64,000 nucleotides of DNA, taken from positions 62,001 through 126,000 of the forward strand of contig MQVO02000012.1 of the NCBI GenBank assembly GCA_001986395.2, given 5' to 3'. The DNA is from Irpex lacteus. Its lineage: Eukaryota; Basidiomycota; Agaricomycetes; Polyporales; Irpicaceae. Below the pieces are notes generated by a model, which made no database searches, had not been told where the DNA came from, and saw only the letters and a program-made list of their open reading frames with translations. Both the position numbers and the translations under genes were made by a program. Positions 20,731-32,100 of this stretch are shown here, piece after piece. The stretch's first letter is position 1; each line of letters starts with the position of its first letter.

Positions 20731-20872
20731 GTTGACACGAACGTCAACACCTCCGTAGCTATGGCGATGCATCTGCACCAACTCTCTGTCGCGTATGCGT
20801 ACGCGACAGGCCCCGCGAGAGCCGTGGTGCTCTCGCGGAGAGCTCCCTAGCCCATGCCTCGTGTTAGGGAGC
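20731..20872 (+). ncRNA. Hairpin array in probable 3' UTR, copy 1
   Basis: Four stem-loops in a row: GTTGAC/GTCAAC (20731-20748); a perfect 10-bp stem CTGTCGCGTA/TACGCGACAG with loop TGCG (20786-20809); a perfect 10-bp stem CCGCGAGAGC/GCTCTCGCGG with a 6-nt loop (20813-20838); and an 8-bp stem GCTCCCTA/TAGGGAGC (20842-20872). The first three have counterparts at 56213-56311. It does not match a tRNA, snRNA or other RNA I know. Labelled ncRNA for its structure; it is probably part of an mRNA. Confidence 0.55.
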
Positions 20873-20950
20873 ATCTCGATTCGATCATGCACTCCGCGGA
20901 CAGTCGTTTAAAGTGCCGTGGTTATGTCTTTCGTCTTTCGTGTATAGCGT

Positions 20951-21541
20951 CCTGAGCTCATATACAGCCGTCCATGGCGAGGTCAGTGTACCTATCGCAC
21001 CCCTCTTTCCCCTTCCCTCGTTCATCATATTCATCTATTCTATTTTTCCCTCTCATTTATCCACTAGCTATAGTGAAGCCTTACTTCCGACGCTGTCTTT
21101 ATTTGTGTCCTCTTTCTCTTTACCGGCCCCCTGGTACACTCCAAACACACTTTCATAACCTTTCTCTCTCTCTTCCGTACTATACGACCCCCGCCACGTG
21201 TTAACTCAACTTCTCCTCATCGTATACCATATAAAAGCCTTTTGTGCCGTACTTGGCAGAACATAACACAGCCAGCCCTGTCATCACCGAACTCTTTATA
21301 CATGATGCTGTCTGCGATACTACTGCATGTAGCCGTTGGTCATTCTGAATGCTCAGACTGGGAGGCTCTGGCAAATGTCTTCTCATTCGAACCGGCGGCC
21401 TGGCAGCTTTTGATATAGACGCGTAGAGATTACACAAAGTTAGTGGCACGTTCTCGGTGGACGACGATCAAGTAAGAGCTAGTGAATGGTGATTCAATAT
21501 TTCTACCAGCTCGAATTAGATGACACAGAGCCGCAATGACC
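20951..21541. other. Intergenic region, pyrimidine-rich
   Basis: CT-rich tract (about 20995-21180) that resembles the region near 56460-56640 in base composition; then the 3' flank of the minus-strand transporter. No gene seen. Confidence 0.5.
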
Positions 21542-24365
21542 CTAACGAATCCGCTCGTGTACCTCAACTACATCGTCACTAAGTTTAGCCTTTATGTCTT
21601 CTTCTTCCAATCCCAACTCAACAGAAGGGTCGGAGGACAGCTGAAGCCTGCGTTCCCGTCGTTCGTCCCGCTTGGACATGTATAACACAGCGAGACAGGT
21701 GACGACTGGAAAGAATTGCAAAGTCAGTTCGTGCCAAAGTTATAGCTTGATGTACGATGGCTTACTCAGTCCCGCATCGAGACATGCGGTGGTGACATTT
21801 CCCTTGTGTACTCTGACGATTCCCGTCAGTCGTATGAAGGCTATGAGGGTGGGCATGAGTACAATCATACCTTGGTTGCTCAACTTGAGGGAATATAACG
21901 CTATAGGGGAATATATAAGCGCATTGTCAAATAGGATGGAATTATGAATATGATACTCACATGGGTAGCCAAGCCTGCATGACATACGCAAAAGTGTTGC
22001 AAGATGCTACCACGAATGATCGTTCTGCAAGCCAACGCAGTCAGTTTCGGCGAGGAAAACACTTCCAACTGAGATGCTTACTCTCGTTGTCATTCCCGGT
22101 CAGCTCGTTCGCCCATGACAAGATGAGACCAGAGAGTCCACCTTGTACTGATGTCTACAATAGACCGATTAGCAGAGGGTATAGAGTGTTAATAAGCCAC
22201 AGTACCATGTAGTACAATGCCCATCGTCTATACGTTTTCAGTAAAACCAGACGTTGCATAAAAGATACCGAAACTCATACCTTGTGATGTTTGTGTAGAG
22301 CGGAGTTGTAGCGAGGAGAATGCATATAATCATATGCCAAGTCTAAAGAAGAGCCGCGGGACTTTGTGAGCAACAAAGGCAAAAAAAGGGATGAGATGCA
22401 CACACCCCAGCCAAAAGAATTGGCGGCCAACGCATTTGTAGTGCATCGGACGTCCACGCCCACATCAGAGCTACAAAGAGAGGCGTCAGCGCTGGTGAAA
22501 GACATGGGTTCATACACTCACTAGTCACCACCTGAACAGCTTGAATGCCGATTGGGTAGGTGTTGATCTGTCCGACAGTGTACTTCGTGTGTCCAGGAGT
22601 ATTGAAGCTTTGCAGCCTGTATAGTGCCACTCGCGTCAGAGCCATGAATGCCTAGCATATATTATCACAACGTACCAGAAGATCATGGACGACGCTGGTC
22701 CTCCTGCATTGTTGAACTGCGATAACGTGAGTTCGTGTGCATTATTATACATTGGTCAAAGGAATTTACCAGGATGTAGACTAGATCGAGCGTTAGATTA
22801 GTTAAAAGCTTTACGGCCCAGAATGACAGTAGACGTACGAGGAGTCAATAGCCAGACGTGCCAAGTCTTGAAGAACCCGATGACTTTCTTCCTGGTGAAC
22901 GCCGCTGGAGGTTTTCGGCCCACTTCTTCCATGCGCCTCCTACCTATGTCTATCTGCGCTTGAGTATAAAAGATCGACGGCTTTGTAGTAGTCGGAAGAT
23001 CTAAGTAGGACTTAAGTATTTCATCGATGGAGAAGAGGTGAGGGTCTGGCGCACCTGGCATAATCAAGAACCCAAGCAGGGCGATCGGTATCGTGATGAC
23101 TCCGTCGATGATGAAGAGCCCTGTAGACGTGCATGTAAACAGGTGCGAAGCACATGCAAAGTGACAAGTAGCTCACAGCGCCATCCAGCAAGTCCATGAA
23201 CACCGTTCAATCCGTCATATGCACCCTGTTTCTGTATTAGGACCAAGGTACTCTGATAATTACTCAGTAGAAACTCACAGCTTGCAAGAATCCGCTGAAC
23301 ATTGGCCCAATCGCACTGGCAGTCTGAATCGAGTCAATCCAATAGTATAATGCATATCGTCACACCCGTACTTACGTGAAATATGCAAGCACGCTTGGCC
23401 AGTTCGTCACCTTTATACCAACTTCCGATCACGTATTGAATTGCAGGATAGAAGGTCGACTCGGCCAAGCCTGTATCCGAACGATTCATCAACCGGATAT
23501 GATGGCCCTTCGCGATACTCACCGACAAAAAATCGAACGGCCACCAATGTGCTGAAGTTCTTCGAAGCGGCTAGGACCATAGTCAAGCTACTCCATATAA
23601 GTTCCATGAGAGGGATCTGCAGTAAGACGTGTCAACTATTGTTTTCCTACACATGTACACAGAAGAACACACCCATATTGACGGTCGAATTCGAGTGATC
23701 AGAAGGCTAAGAGACGTTAGACTTCAGATTCATTGGATAATGTCACAAGCTCACTTCGAGGGGATCTGGCCAATGACGTAGCCGCAGGTCCATGCAGTCG
23801 TAATATAGTTGAGCTGGTTACCATGGCTGTGGAATACGTCGATCTAGTAGATTTGTCTATATAAACCAGAAGATCGCACGTACAGCTGGAGACTTGAGGA
23901 AAGGTATCAGATGAGTCTCGACCAAAGGACTTCGGAAATGATGTACTTACTCTGTCTTCATTCCAGACACGTACGCGTTCTGCAATCAAGAGTGTTTATG
24001 AGGCGATAATAAGGTGAGCACAATGAACTATGCATACGGTCACGTTTTGCTGATCGAGATACTTGCTGAAATATGACAACGCAGCGTACGTCAGCAAGCA
24101 GGCGTCGAGTTTCGCCAGAAACTTGCGCTCCTCTGGTGGCTTGTCCCATGTGTCCCTAGAGGTAAATTAGCATTAGCTCGAAAGGCTTCCGATGTAATAC
24201 AGCAGAAGATCGAGCGCACCAGACGTAACTCTTCCAGGATCGACGAACTGTTGGTTTAGGCATCTCGGATCTCGAGGATGAGGGCTCGGAAGTGCTGGGC
24301 TCTGTGCGAAGCAGAGGCACCAAGTGATCCTCGTCGACTGACGAAGTACGTTTATACGAACGCAT
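21542..24365 (-). CDS. MFS transporter of the Dal5/allantoate permease family
   Basis: A 21-exon model on the minus strand, 1638 nt and 545 aa, phases closing throughout. Exons run 24365-24220, 24155-24038, 23979-23951, 23826-23755, 23706-23673, 23616-23523, 23470-23376, 23323-23279, 23225-23177, 23120-22839, 22780-22770 (11 nt), 22716-22676, 22616-22522, 22470-22406, 22342-22281, 22227-22206, 22154-22082, 22024-21961, 21900-21871, 21812-21766, 21705-21542. Signatures: [59 protein letters not shown] and [11 protein letters not shown], typical of the anion:cation symporter branch that imports organic anions such as allantoate, nicotinate or vitamins. The substrate cannot be read from sequence. 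The exon 3/4 junction is slightly short against the family and may hide another tiny exon. Confidence 0.85.
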
Positions 24366-24959
24366 GTGGCTGGATTAACGCACAATAGAGGGCTTATACT
24401 GGCGTACTCTGACGTGCCCAAGCATGTGCGGCCGAGGCTACTACTTTCTGATAGTAAAAAGAGTTCAGCAGAGAGTATTTTACCTGGGTCAGAAGTTCTC
24501 CCCTGCTGACACTCCTCAACGCAAGGGTTCTCGACGAAGTAGTAGATCACCAATGCATCGCTTTGAATTCGCGGGGCGCGAGAACACTGATGGCGTAAGA
24601 GCACGCCACTGATAGCAGGTGAACATCAGACCTGTTCACGACCTGCCTTCTCTACCGGGATGGGTCTCCGTTCGCGTGAAAAGCGTTGAAGGTTGTTTCG
24701 AAGCAATACATTCGAAATAACACCATAGACATCCTGTATGAGGTGACAAGATAACACTCCATCTCTGATGACAAAGTTCAAGTCGCCGTCAGTATGAGTG
24801 TCAAGGCTTCTTAAGTAAAGGGAGACACGCCTTACGTTCTGCTATCTCTTGGTCTCTACCGCACTCAACGTTAACGTTGTAGCGGACAACTTGTCGATCG
24901 AGGAACGAACTCGTCTGTGTACCCGAGTCATCACTTCGCCACGTGCCATCAAACGCATC
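24366..24959. promoter_or_regulatory. Divergent promoter between transporter and dioxygenase
   Basis: About 590 nt shared between the minus-strand transporter (start 24365) and the plus-strand dioxygenase (start 24960). The region has no supported gene; overlapping open frames cross it on the minus strand but are not spliced into anything. Shared control of the two genes is an inference from the arrangement. Confidence 0.45.
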
Positions 24960-26633
24960 ATGCCGGTTCCGGTTCCCCCTCCCAGCGAACTTGGTCAGTA
25001 CGACTTCGTCCCGGAAACCAAAGTGCGTATTCTCGTCAGTAATCCTTTAGAAAGCTTATGAACTCAATATTGTAGGAAAATCTTCCTTGGGCCGATCTTA
25101 TAACCATTGATTTGGCCCTCTTTGGCACTCCCGAAGGTAAAAAGCAGCTTGCGCAGACCTTAGTCAAGGGCGTCCGCGAAGATGGCTTCTTCTACGTGAA
25201 GAACTTCAACATTTCACAAGAGCGTGTCAACCGCCAGTTCTCTATTGGAAAGCGTCTTTATGATACTCCTCTTGAAGAAAAGCTGAAGTACGTTCCGGAG
25301 GGACTAGGTGAGCTCGACAACAACTTCTTCACCATATATACCACAGGGATTGACACGAGATACTTAAGATGAGGGTCAATTCAACGGCTATGTGCCAGCT
25401 GGACGTCGTGTGTGAGTAGAGAAGGGCCATCAACATCTCAACTCCCATCTGAATTGAACGCAGCTATGACCCTGTCTCTGGCCTCAAAGACCGCGTAGAA
25501 GTCTACAATATCCCCAGTACGTGACCGTGAGCGCAGAGGCAGTATTGCACAGCTCTTACACTCGTGGCAGAGTTTAACGGCGACTTTAAGCACTCTCACC
25601 CAGCCATTATCCAGGAAAATCTTCCCGAAATCGAAGAATTCGCGAGAGTGAGTGTAGCAAGTACTGGTTTGCTCGCTCGATTTCTCAACCTACTCGCATT
25701 TTTCATCAGTCTTTGCACACCGAAGTACTTGATCCTTTGCACGTACTTTTGGCGATAGCACTCGAGCTTCCCGAGGACTACTTCACGAACATTCACAAGT
25801 ACGAGGTCAAGAGCGAGGTTTGTAATTGCAAAAATTGCTACTGCTACACAATCTAATCCGTGGGATGCACTCAGGATCACCTTCGCTACATGAAATACGG
25901 CAAGTTCACCCCGGAAGAGAACCTCAAGATTGGCAAACTTTGGGGTAGAGGTCACACAGGTGCCTACTACAGCATATCGTTGCGCCGAATATCACACTCA
26001 CAAGTTTTGTAGACCTTGGATCATGGACTCTGCTGTTTAGGCAGCCTGTGGCCGCTCTCCAGATCCAGAACCACGTAACCGGGGAATGGAGGTGGGTTAA
26101 GCCCCAGGATGCGACTCTTACGGTTAATGCCTGTGACGCGCTTTCATTTCTCACTGGTGGCTACGTGAAGAGTACCATTCATCGGTATGTGCGATGCTCG
26201 ATCGCACGATGTCTGAGTCTGAACATTGAGCAGGGTGGCCTCTCCTCCCAAGGATCAAGAACACGTTGATAGGCTTGGTCTTCTCTACTTCTCTCGGTAG
26301 GCGTATTCGTGCTTACTATTGACTTTGAAGGCTGAGCCCGTATCTGACAGCCCTAACAATCATGTTCTCCTCAAGACTGTCGAGTCCCCCGTTTTACAGC
26401 GTGAGGGTTACACTCAGAACAACTTCGAGAAGAGCGGTGCACCAATCCCTACCATGGAAGGTAAACGTGTCAACAATATTGTCTGGCGTGAATCGTGCTT
26501 TGTACTTAAATGTAACACAGAATGGACGTTTGCGAAGCAGAAGTGGCAGCGTACAAAGGGGTATACTCGTGGAGACGCGAAGTACGACAATGCGCAAATC
26601 CTCCCAGGCTACAACGAGAAGGCCTACCCTTGA
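24960..26633 (+). CDS. 2-oxoglutarate/Fe(II) dioxygenase (isopenicillin N synthase-like), copy A
   Basis: Eleven exons: 24960-25022, 25076-25307, 25369-25411, 25464-25516, 25571-25647, 25710-25817, 25875-25959, 26013-26184, 26234-26296, 26351-26460, 26521-26633; 1119 nt, 372 aa. The N-terminal DIOX_N-type region has REDGFFYVKNFNIS and QFSIGKRLYDTPLEEK. The iron site is GHTDLGSWTLLFRQP (His-x-Asp, split by an intron between T and D) with the distal His in KSTIHR; a following DRLGLLYF supplies the likely 2OG-binding Arg, with Gly where the family often has Ser. The cytoplasmic oxidative reaction and substrate are unknown. It is followed by a tandem paralogue and divergent from an MFS transporter. 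Confidence 0.9.
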
Positions 26634-27269
26634 GTGAAGTGTATTTTCATTAGGCAGGAAAGAGGCTCAATCAAGATTCATAAGTGTATACCATACTGCC
26701 TCCGTGTCGTGTACCATTTCTTCAGCGCTTCACCGTGTATATCTGATATAAAACAATGTATTTGTCTCAGCAGGAGCTCTCGTTGTGTAAATGAGGTCCA
26801 CATTCATGCTCTACCTACGCTGGTCCAGTTTGCAATTGGCGAAGATTGGCAGTCACGCTCAGAGCGAACTCTCGCAATGCACCTCCAGCATCAGTGAACA
26901 AGAAGCACGCAACGATAACACTCGGCCGTCGAACATCGGCATATCGATGCCCATGCTTGGTATCACAGCAGCGATAAGCAAAGTCACTATGGTGAGTAAT
27001 GTATATCCAGCTGGTCATGAGGGTATTGTGTGGTGTGTGGAAGTATAACATCATGCGAACCCAGGATGAGGTGATGAGTGAAAGCGCTCTTTTTATTTGA
27101 TGACAAAGTGGCAGCTGTGCTCAGCACGCATACCCGTCAGTACATAAAGGAGAGGTCGCAGGGAGACTCAGAATTCATCTTACGCTTGGCTCGTATTCTG
27201 AGCGAGCGAGTCGATCGTCAAGCACACATCATTACCTAGCCATCAGCTTGCCACGTGTATCGCATCACC
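26634..27269. other. Intergenic region between the two dioxygenases
   Basis: The 3' flank of copy A and promoter of copy B. ACATAAAGGAG near 27143 is a weak TATA candidate. No gene seen. Confidence 0.5.
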
Positions 27270-28948
27270 ATGCCAGTTCCCGTCCCCGAGCTTGGTTCGT
27301 ACGACTTCGTCCCAGAAACTAAGGTACGGATTTTACCTCTGTAAACTACCATAAGATGCTCATATTCACGATCCTGATTTTACATAGGAAGACCTCGACT
27401 GGGCAGATCTCATCACCGTCGATTTGAGTCTCTTCAACACTCCCGAGGGGAAGAAGCAGCTCGCTCAAACGCTGATCAAGGCTGTTCGCGAGGATGGTTT
27501 CTTCTACGTGAAGGGGTTCAACATCTCTCAGGAGCGTGTTAATCGTCAGTTCGCTATCGGCAAACGCTTCTATGACCTCCCTCTGGAGGAGAAGCTGAAA
27601 TACGTCCCGGAGGGTCTTGGTAAGCTGCACTGGTAGAATGCTTCCTTGTGTCACTAGTACTCAAGCAGAGCAATGATAGATAACGGCAAATTCAATGGAT
27701 ATGTGCCCGCAGGACGACGCGTGTCAGTGTAATCGATATGCATGGCTGCGTTTGTTGGTACTGAACCGTATACAGGCTTGATCCGGTCTCAGGATTGAAG
27801 GACCGTGTCGAGATCTACAATATTCCAAGTGAGTGCTCTCTGTCGCTATGTCTGATACTGACGCTCAATAGGATCCAGAATTCAACGGAGACTTCGAACA
27901 TAATCACCCTTCAATCGTGGGGGACAACCTCCCTGAAATTGAGGAATTCGCTAGGGTAAGTCCATTCAGTCGTGTTCAAGTTGTTCGCCAAGAAACTGAC
28001 CGCGGCCATCTCAGTCACTTCATACGGAGGTCCTCGATCCCTTGCACGTGCTCTTGGCTGTCGCTCTTGAGCTTCCGGAAGACTACTTCACAAACATCCA
28101 CAAATATGATGTGAAGAGCGAAGTATGTGCACATATACTGACATCGAGAGGCTCTACTCTGATACGGCCTTCTAGGACCACTTACGTTACATGAAGTACA
28201 GTAAGTACACTCCAGAAGAAAACCAGAAGATCGGCAAACTTTGGGTGCAAGGTCATACTGGTACGTACTAGTACATCCGGTCATCTGTAACAGCACACTC
28301 TAATCCTGATCCACTAGACCTCGGCTCGTGGACCTTGCTCTTCCGTCAACCTGTGGCTGCTCTCCAAATTCAGAATCATCAAACCGGAGAATGGAAGTAC
28401 GTCAAGCCACAGGACGCAACTATCACTGTAAACGCGTGCGACGCTTTATCGTTCCTCACGGCTGGCTACGTGAAGAGCACTATCCATAGGTACGTCTTTT
28501 CTTTCGAAGTCGTCATGCAACGATTCTAATGTTTGCGACAGAGTTACGTCTCCACCTAAGGATCAGGAACACGTCGATCGACTAGGCCTCCTTTATTTCT
28601 CTCGGTACGTGTTAATAGAAAGACATTGCACAGATCGCACGCTCATCTAACGCACTGTACCTTCAGTCCCAATAATGATGTCGTGCTCAAGACTGTCGAT
28701 TCTCCTGTGCTTCAGCGTGAAGGCTACACGCAGAACAACTTCGAGAAGAATGGAACCACGGTCCCAACGATGGAGGGTATGTCACGATACGTAATCTCAA
28801 CCTGCCAGAATTCTGTCGCTAACGTTTTGTGACAGAGTGGACGTTTGCCAAGCAGAAATGGCAACGCACCAAAAACGCCGTCCGGGGTGATCCCAAATAT
28901 GAGACTGCGCAAATCCTTCCTGGTCACAATGAGAAGTATTACGCGTGA
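27270..28948 (+). CDS. 2-oxoglutarate/Fe(II) dioxygenase (isopenicillin N synthase-like), copy B
   Basis: Eleven exons with the same phases and, except for the first (54 instead of 63 nt), the same lengths as copy A: 27270-27323, 27388-27619, 27680-27722, 27776-27828, 27879-27955, 28015-28122, 28176-28260, 28318-28489, 28542-28604, 28667-28776, 28836-28948; 1110 nt, 369 aa. Active-site residues: His216-Thr-Asp218 in GHTDLGSWTLLF and His274 in STIHR, with Arg288 in DRLGLLYF as the probable co-substrate ligand. Intron sequences have diverged while exons stay alike, so both copies appear to be under selection. Confidence 0.9.
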
Positions 28949-29135
28949 AGTATACCCGCAACAACAAAGAATGTACGATTACAATATACGTTATCACAGA
29001 ATTGATCAGATTCCTCTCGCACGTTTATGATGCGTGAATACAAAGCTACGCAATGAGACATCCAAACGGCGTGTGTTACGCGATCGAGACCTTCTAATCC
29101 AGCTCATACGCCAGACATCAGCAAATAAACTGTGA

Positions 29136-32100
29136 CTACAAGGTCCAACTACGCCATCCATCCTCCCGAAACTTGTCAGAGAACTCTACTCTGGTCGCGA
29201 AAGGCAGGCCGACCACATCCAGTTGCGCAGAATCCCAGAGAAGGGATGCACGAAGGCTTGGAGGGATCCACAGGAGCAGTTGGCCGTGTTCATTTACAAG
29301 CCACCCGTCATCCTGTAGTACAGGAGCAGCAGAAGAAAATTGGGCTCTGTCCCAGATCTTGATGGTCGCATCACCGGACGATGATACAATCGAAGAACCG
29401 TCGGCTGAGAACGTGAGCGAGTATATACGTCTGGTGTGACCGCGAGGGCTCTTCTGGAGACTTTGGCCGGTTGAAGCGTCCCATAGTTTGATTGCATTGT
29501 CCCAGCACCCCGAAGCGAGGTGTTTACCGTTTGGAGAGAATGCGACCGAGAAAACTTGGTTCGTGTGGACGTTATGAAGGTCGGTTAGCATCGTCGCGGT
29601 CCTAAAGTCCCAAATCCTCACTGATCCGCGCTGAGTACCTGTCGCAATTTTACAATCAGAGGAGAAAGCTAGGGAGAGGATAGGGTCTGTGGGTTCGCGG
29701 TGCGGATCCAGGCTCTGTGTCACGGTCCCTGTACTGATATCCCAAAGTCGAACAGCGCCATCAAAGTATCCTGCGGCCAACGTCAACCCGTCCGGTGCAT
29801 ACGCCACCGACGTGCAGTGAAAGGGAAATTTCCCAAAAGTGTGCATAAGATCTCCGGTCTCAGAGTTCCATATTTTGACTTCACCGTTGAGGCAGGCCGA
29901 CGCCAGGTCACAAGATCCAGGAGCAGTTGAAAATGCTATGCTGCGAACCGCATACTGGACCTTGATGACCAGAGGTTCTGCCGCTGAATAACTCTGGTCA
30001 ACGCTCCAAACACGAATCGCGCCATCTGCTGAGCCTGTCGCAAACCGTTTTTCGTCCTGTGACTTCGCTGCCGACCAAATATGGTCCCTATGTCCTTTGC
30101 GTAGCTCTGGGATTCCCCAAGTGCCGTCTGAGCCTTTTCTCCATATCCTGACAACTCCGTTGGTACTGCCTGCAGCGATCCATCTGCCATCCGATGACAT
30201 AATGACTGCACTGAGTGGGCTATCAACGATGACGGGCGTCGCAGAAGCATCCCAAGGTACCTTGAGCATGATTTCGGTTGAGTCGTAAATGTTTACCTGC
30301 CCTCCGGATCCAGATGCAATGTGCCGACCATCAGAGGACCAGGTAACGGACGATACATGACCGTCTTCCACGATAGGCTCAGCTAGCATGGCGCCCGTTT
30401 CAATATCCCAAATACGCAAGGTGCGGTCCTGTGACCCAGAAAGTAGACGGCCCGTGATAGGTGAGACGTGCAGAGTGTGTATTGACCCTGAGTGGCCGGA
30501 CAGTAGACGCAGAACAGTGGTATCGTTGATTCTTCGAATACGGATCTGACCGTTGTCAGAGCCACATATAAGATTATCGCCATCCAGAGTGAAGACGACA
30601 GTTTGCACCCAGCTTTCGTCTTCGGTCAGAGGAATTGCTTTAATCTGGCCATCATTGACGTTCCAAAGTCGGAGGGTACCGTCGAGAGAAGTGGATGCAA
30701 GCCATTGATCTTGAGCGCCAGGGCGGAATGCGAGAGACAGAATAGACAAGGTATGGTTTGGCCCAATTTGAGCAGAGTGAAACTTGTCGCCGAGACGGTA
30801 TACTTGCAATGTTCCGTCCTCTGCTCCGGAAGCCACCACGGAATTGTCAGAAGAGATAGCGACGGAGAGCACTGGTGTCTCGTGTTTTCCCAGGGTTTCT
30901 TCGAAATGCTCGTCGAGATGCCACAGTTTCACATATGAATCTCTACCTCCAGAAACGACCCTTCTGCCGTCGTTGGTAATAACCAGCGAGGATACCGTAT
31001 TAACGTGCTTGGTAGCAGGCATGTAGACAAGGTCACCACTTTCGATGTCCCACATTCGAACGGTGCCGTCATCTGCTCCCGTAACTAGCAAAGTTTCATC
31101 CACAGGGGAAAATGCGACAGAAGGGACGAAGCGAATACCCTTTGCACCCAGAGTTTTCAACCGACGCGATGCTCTCCGAGCGCCAAAGCGGGTGACTGTC
31201 ACTCCTGGTAGAGATAGATGATGACAGTAATGTTCGGCGGTGAGGGATTCAAAGCGCATGAGTGGAAGCATGGAAAGGTAAATGTGTGGTATGCTCTCGC
31301 TAATCGGCTCTCGGAATGTGTTCAGGAGCTTACGCGCATCCTTCAGGAATTTCGATGTATCTATGTCAGAAAACTTCGCTACGTCAGATTTGTGTGGTAG
31401 ACGAGATGAAGAGCAATATTTACCGAGCTCAACCATCGGCCAGCGTCGCACAAAACCTTATCCGTTCCTGTGAACTTGAGCAGACTGAGGACTTCAAGCC
31501 AGTATAAGAGCCGTTCTTTCAGGAAGTCCCTTAAGCTGTCTAAGAGCGACGCTCCTTGCGTGACATCACAGTCGCACAGGTGTTTGGCCCAGTATAGAGT
31601 AGCATAGCGAAGAGAGGGAGTGATGGTTGATAAAGCAGTTTGCTCTAACCCCGGTACGGTATCGTTACGAATATATGATGAATTCAATCCTCCGATATTG
31701 AACGTAAGAGTCTTTTCCATGAGAGTGAAGCATCGGCTAGCGAGGGTATAACGTTGAGAGTGGATGTTGACTGACCAAGGGTCCTTTTTCCGATTGGATG
31801 CCAGGAGGAAGTCAGAGATGGTGGTGTGGCGAAAGTAGAGAGGTTTCCCCTTCTCGTACCCAATCAGCGGGCGCAGCTTCTCAAGGAGAAATCGCGAACT
31901 ATACTCCAGGGGAAGTCCCAATATTCCGTCAATGATGCTGTCCGAGAGCGGGGCTTTACGAAGAATCATAAAGCTCACAATATCCCTAAAGCGTGTCGCG
32001 GAGACTTCCTTTTCCCACTGGATTCCGGAGCTCTGTAGAACCGTGGTGTATAGCTCGTCTAGCTGCGAGAGCCGTGTATGGCCCGAAATGAGTTCTGTCA

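Larger units (their letters stand above)
19030..20950 (+). repeat. Dispersed segmental duplication, copy 1
   Basis: This segment and 54540-56420 show the same features in the same order and orientation: CACGTG-containing start, GTGGCTGCGGCCGCC-like block, a GTTCTCGAACCA block, CCGTTGACT, the AACCCAGGGC inverted repeat, TCGACCGACGAA, CCTGCGGTCATAGG, a palindromic TATA, the small repeat-protein gene, a 3'-UTR intron and hairpins. Similarity is patchy and clearly old, and is strongest in the inverted repeat, the TATA region and the gene. The edges are estimates. Confidence 0.75.

Noticed and set aside
19030..20950. The duplicated segment as a DNA transposon or MITE
   Set aside because: No terminal inverted repeats at the segment edges, no target-site duplication and no transposase; the inverted repeat is internal.
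23958..24604. Minus-strand open frames near the transporter start that could suggest a second gene
   Set aside because: They are out-of-frame readings of transporter exons 1-3 and its promoter.
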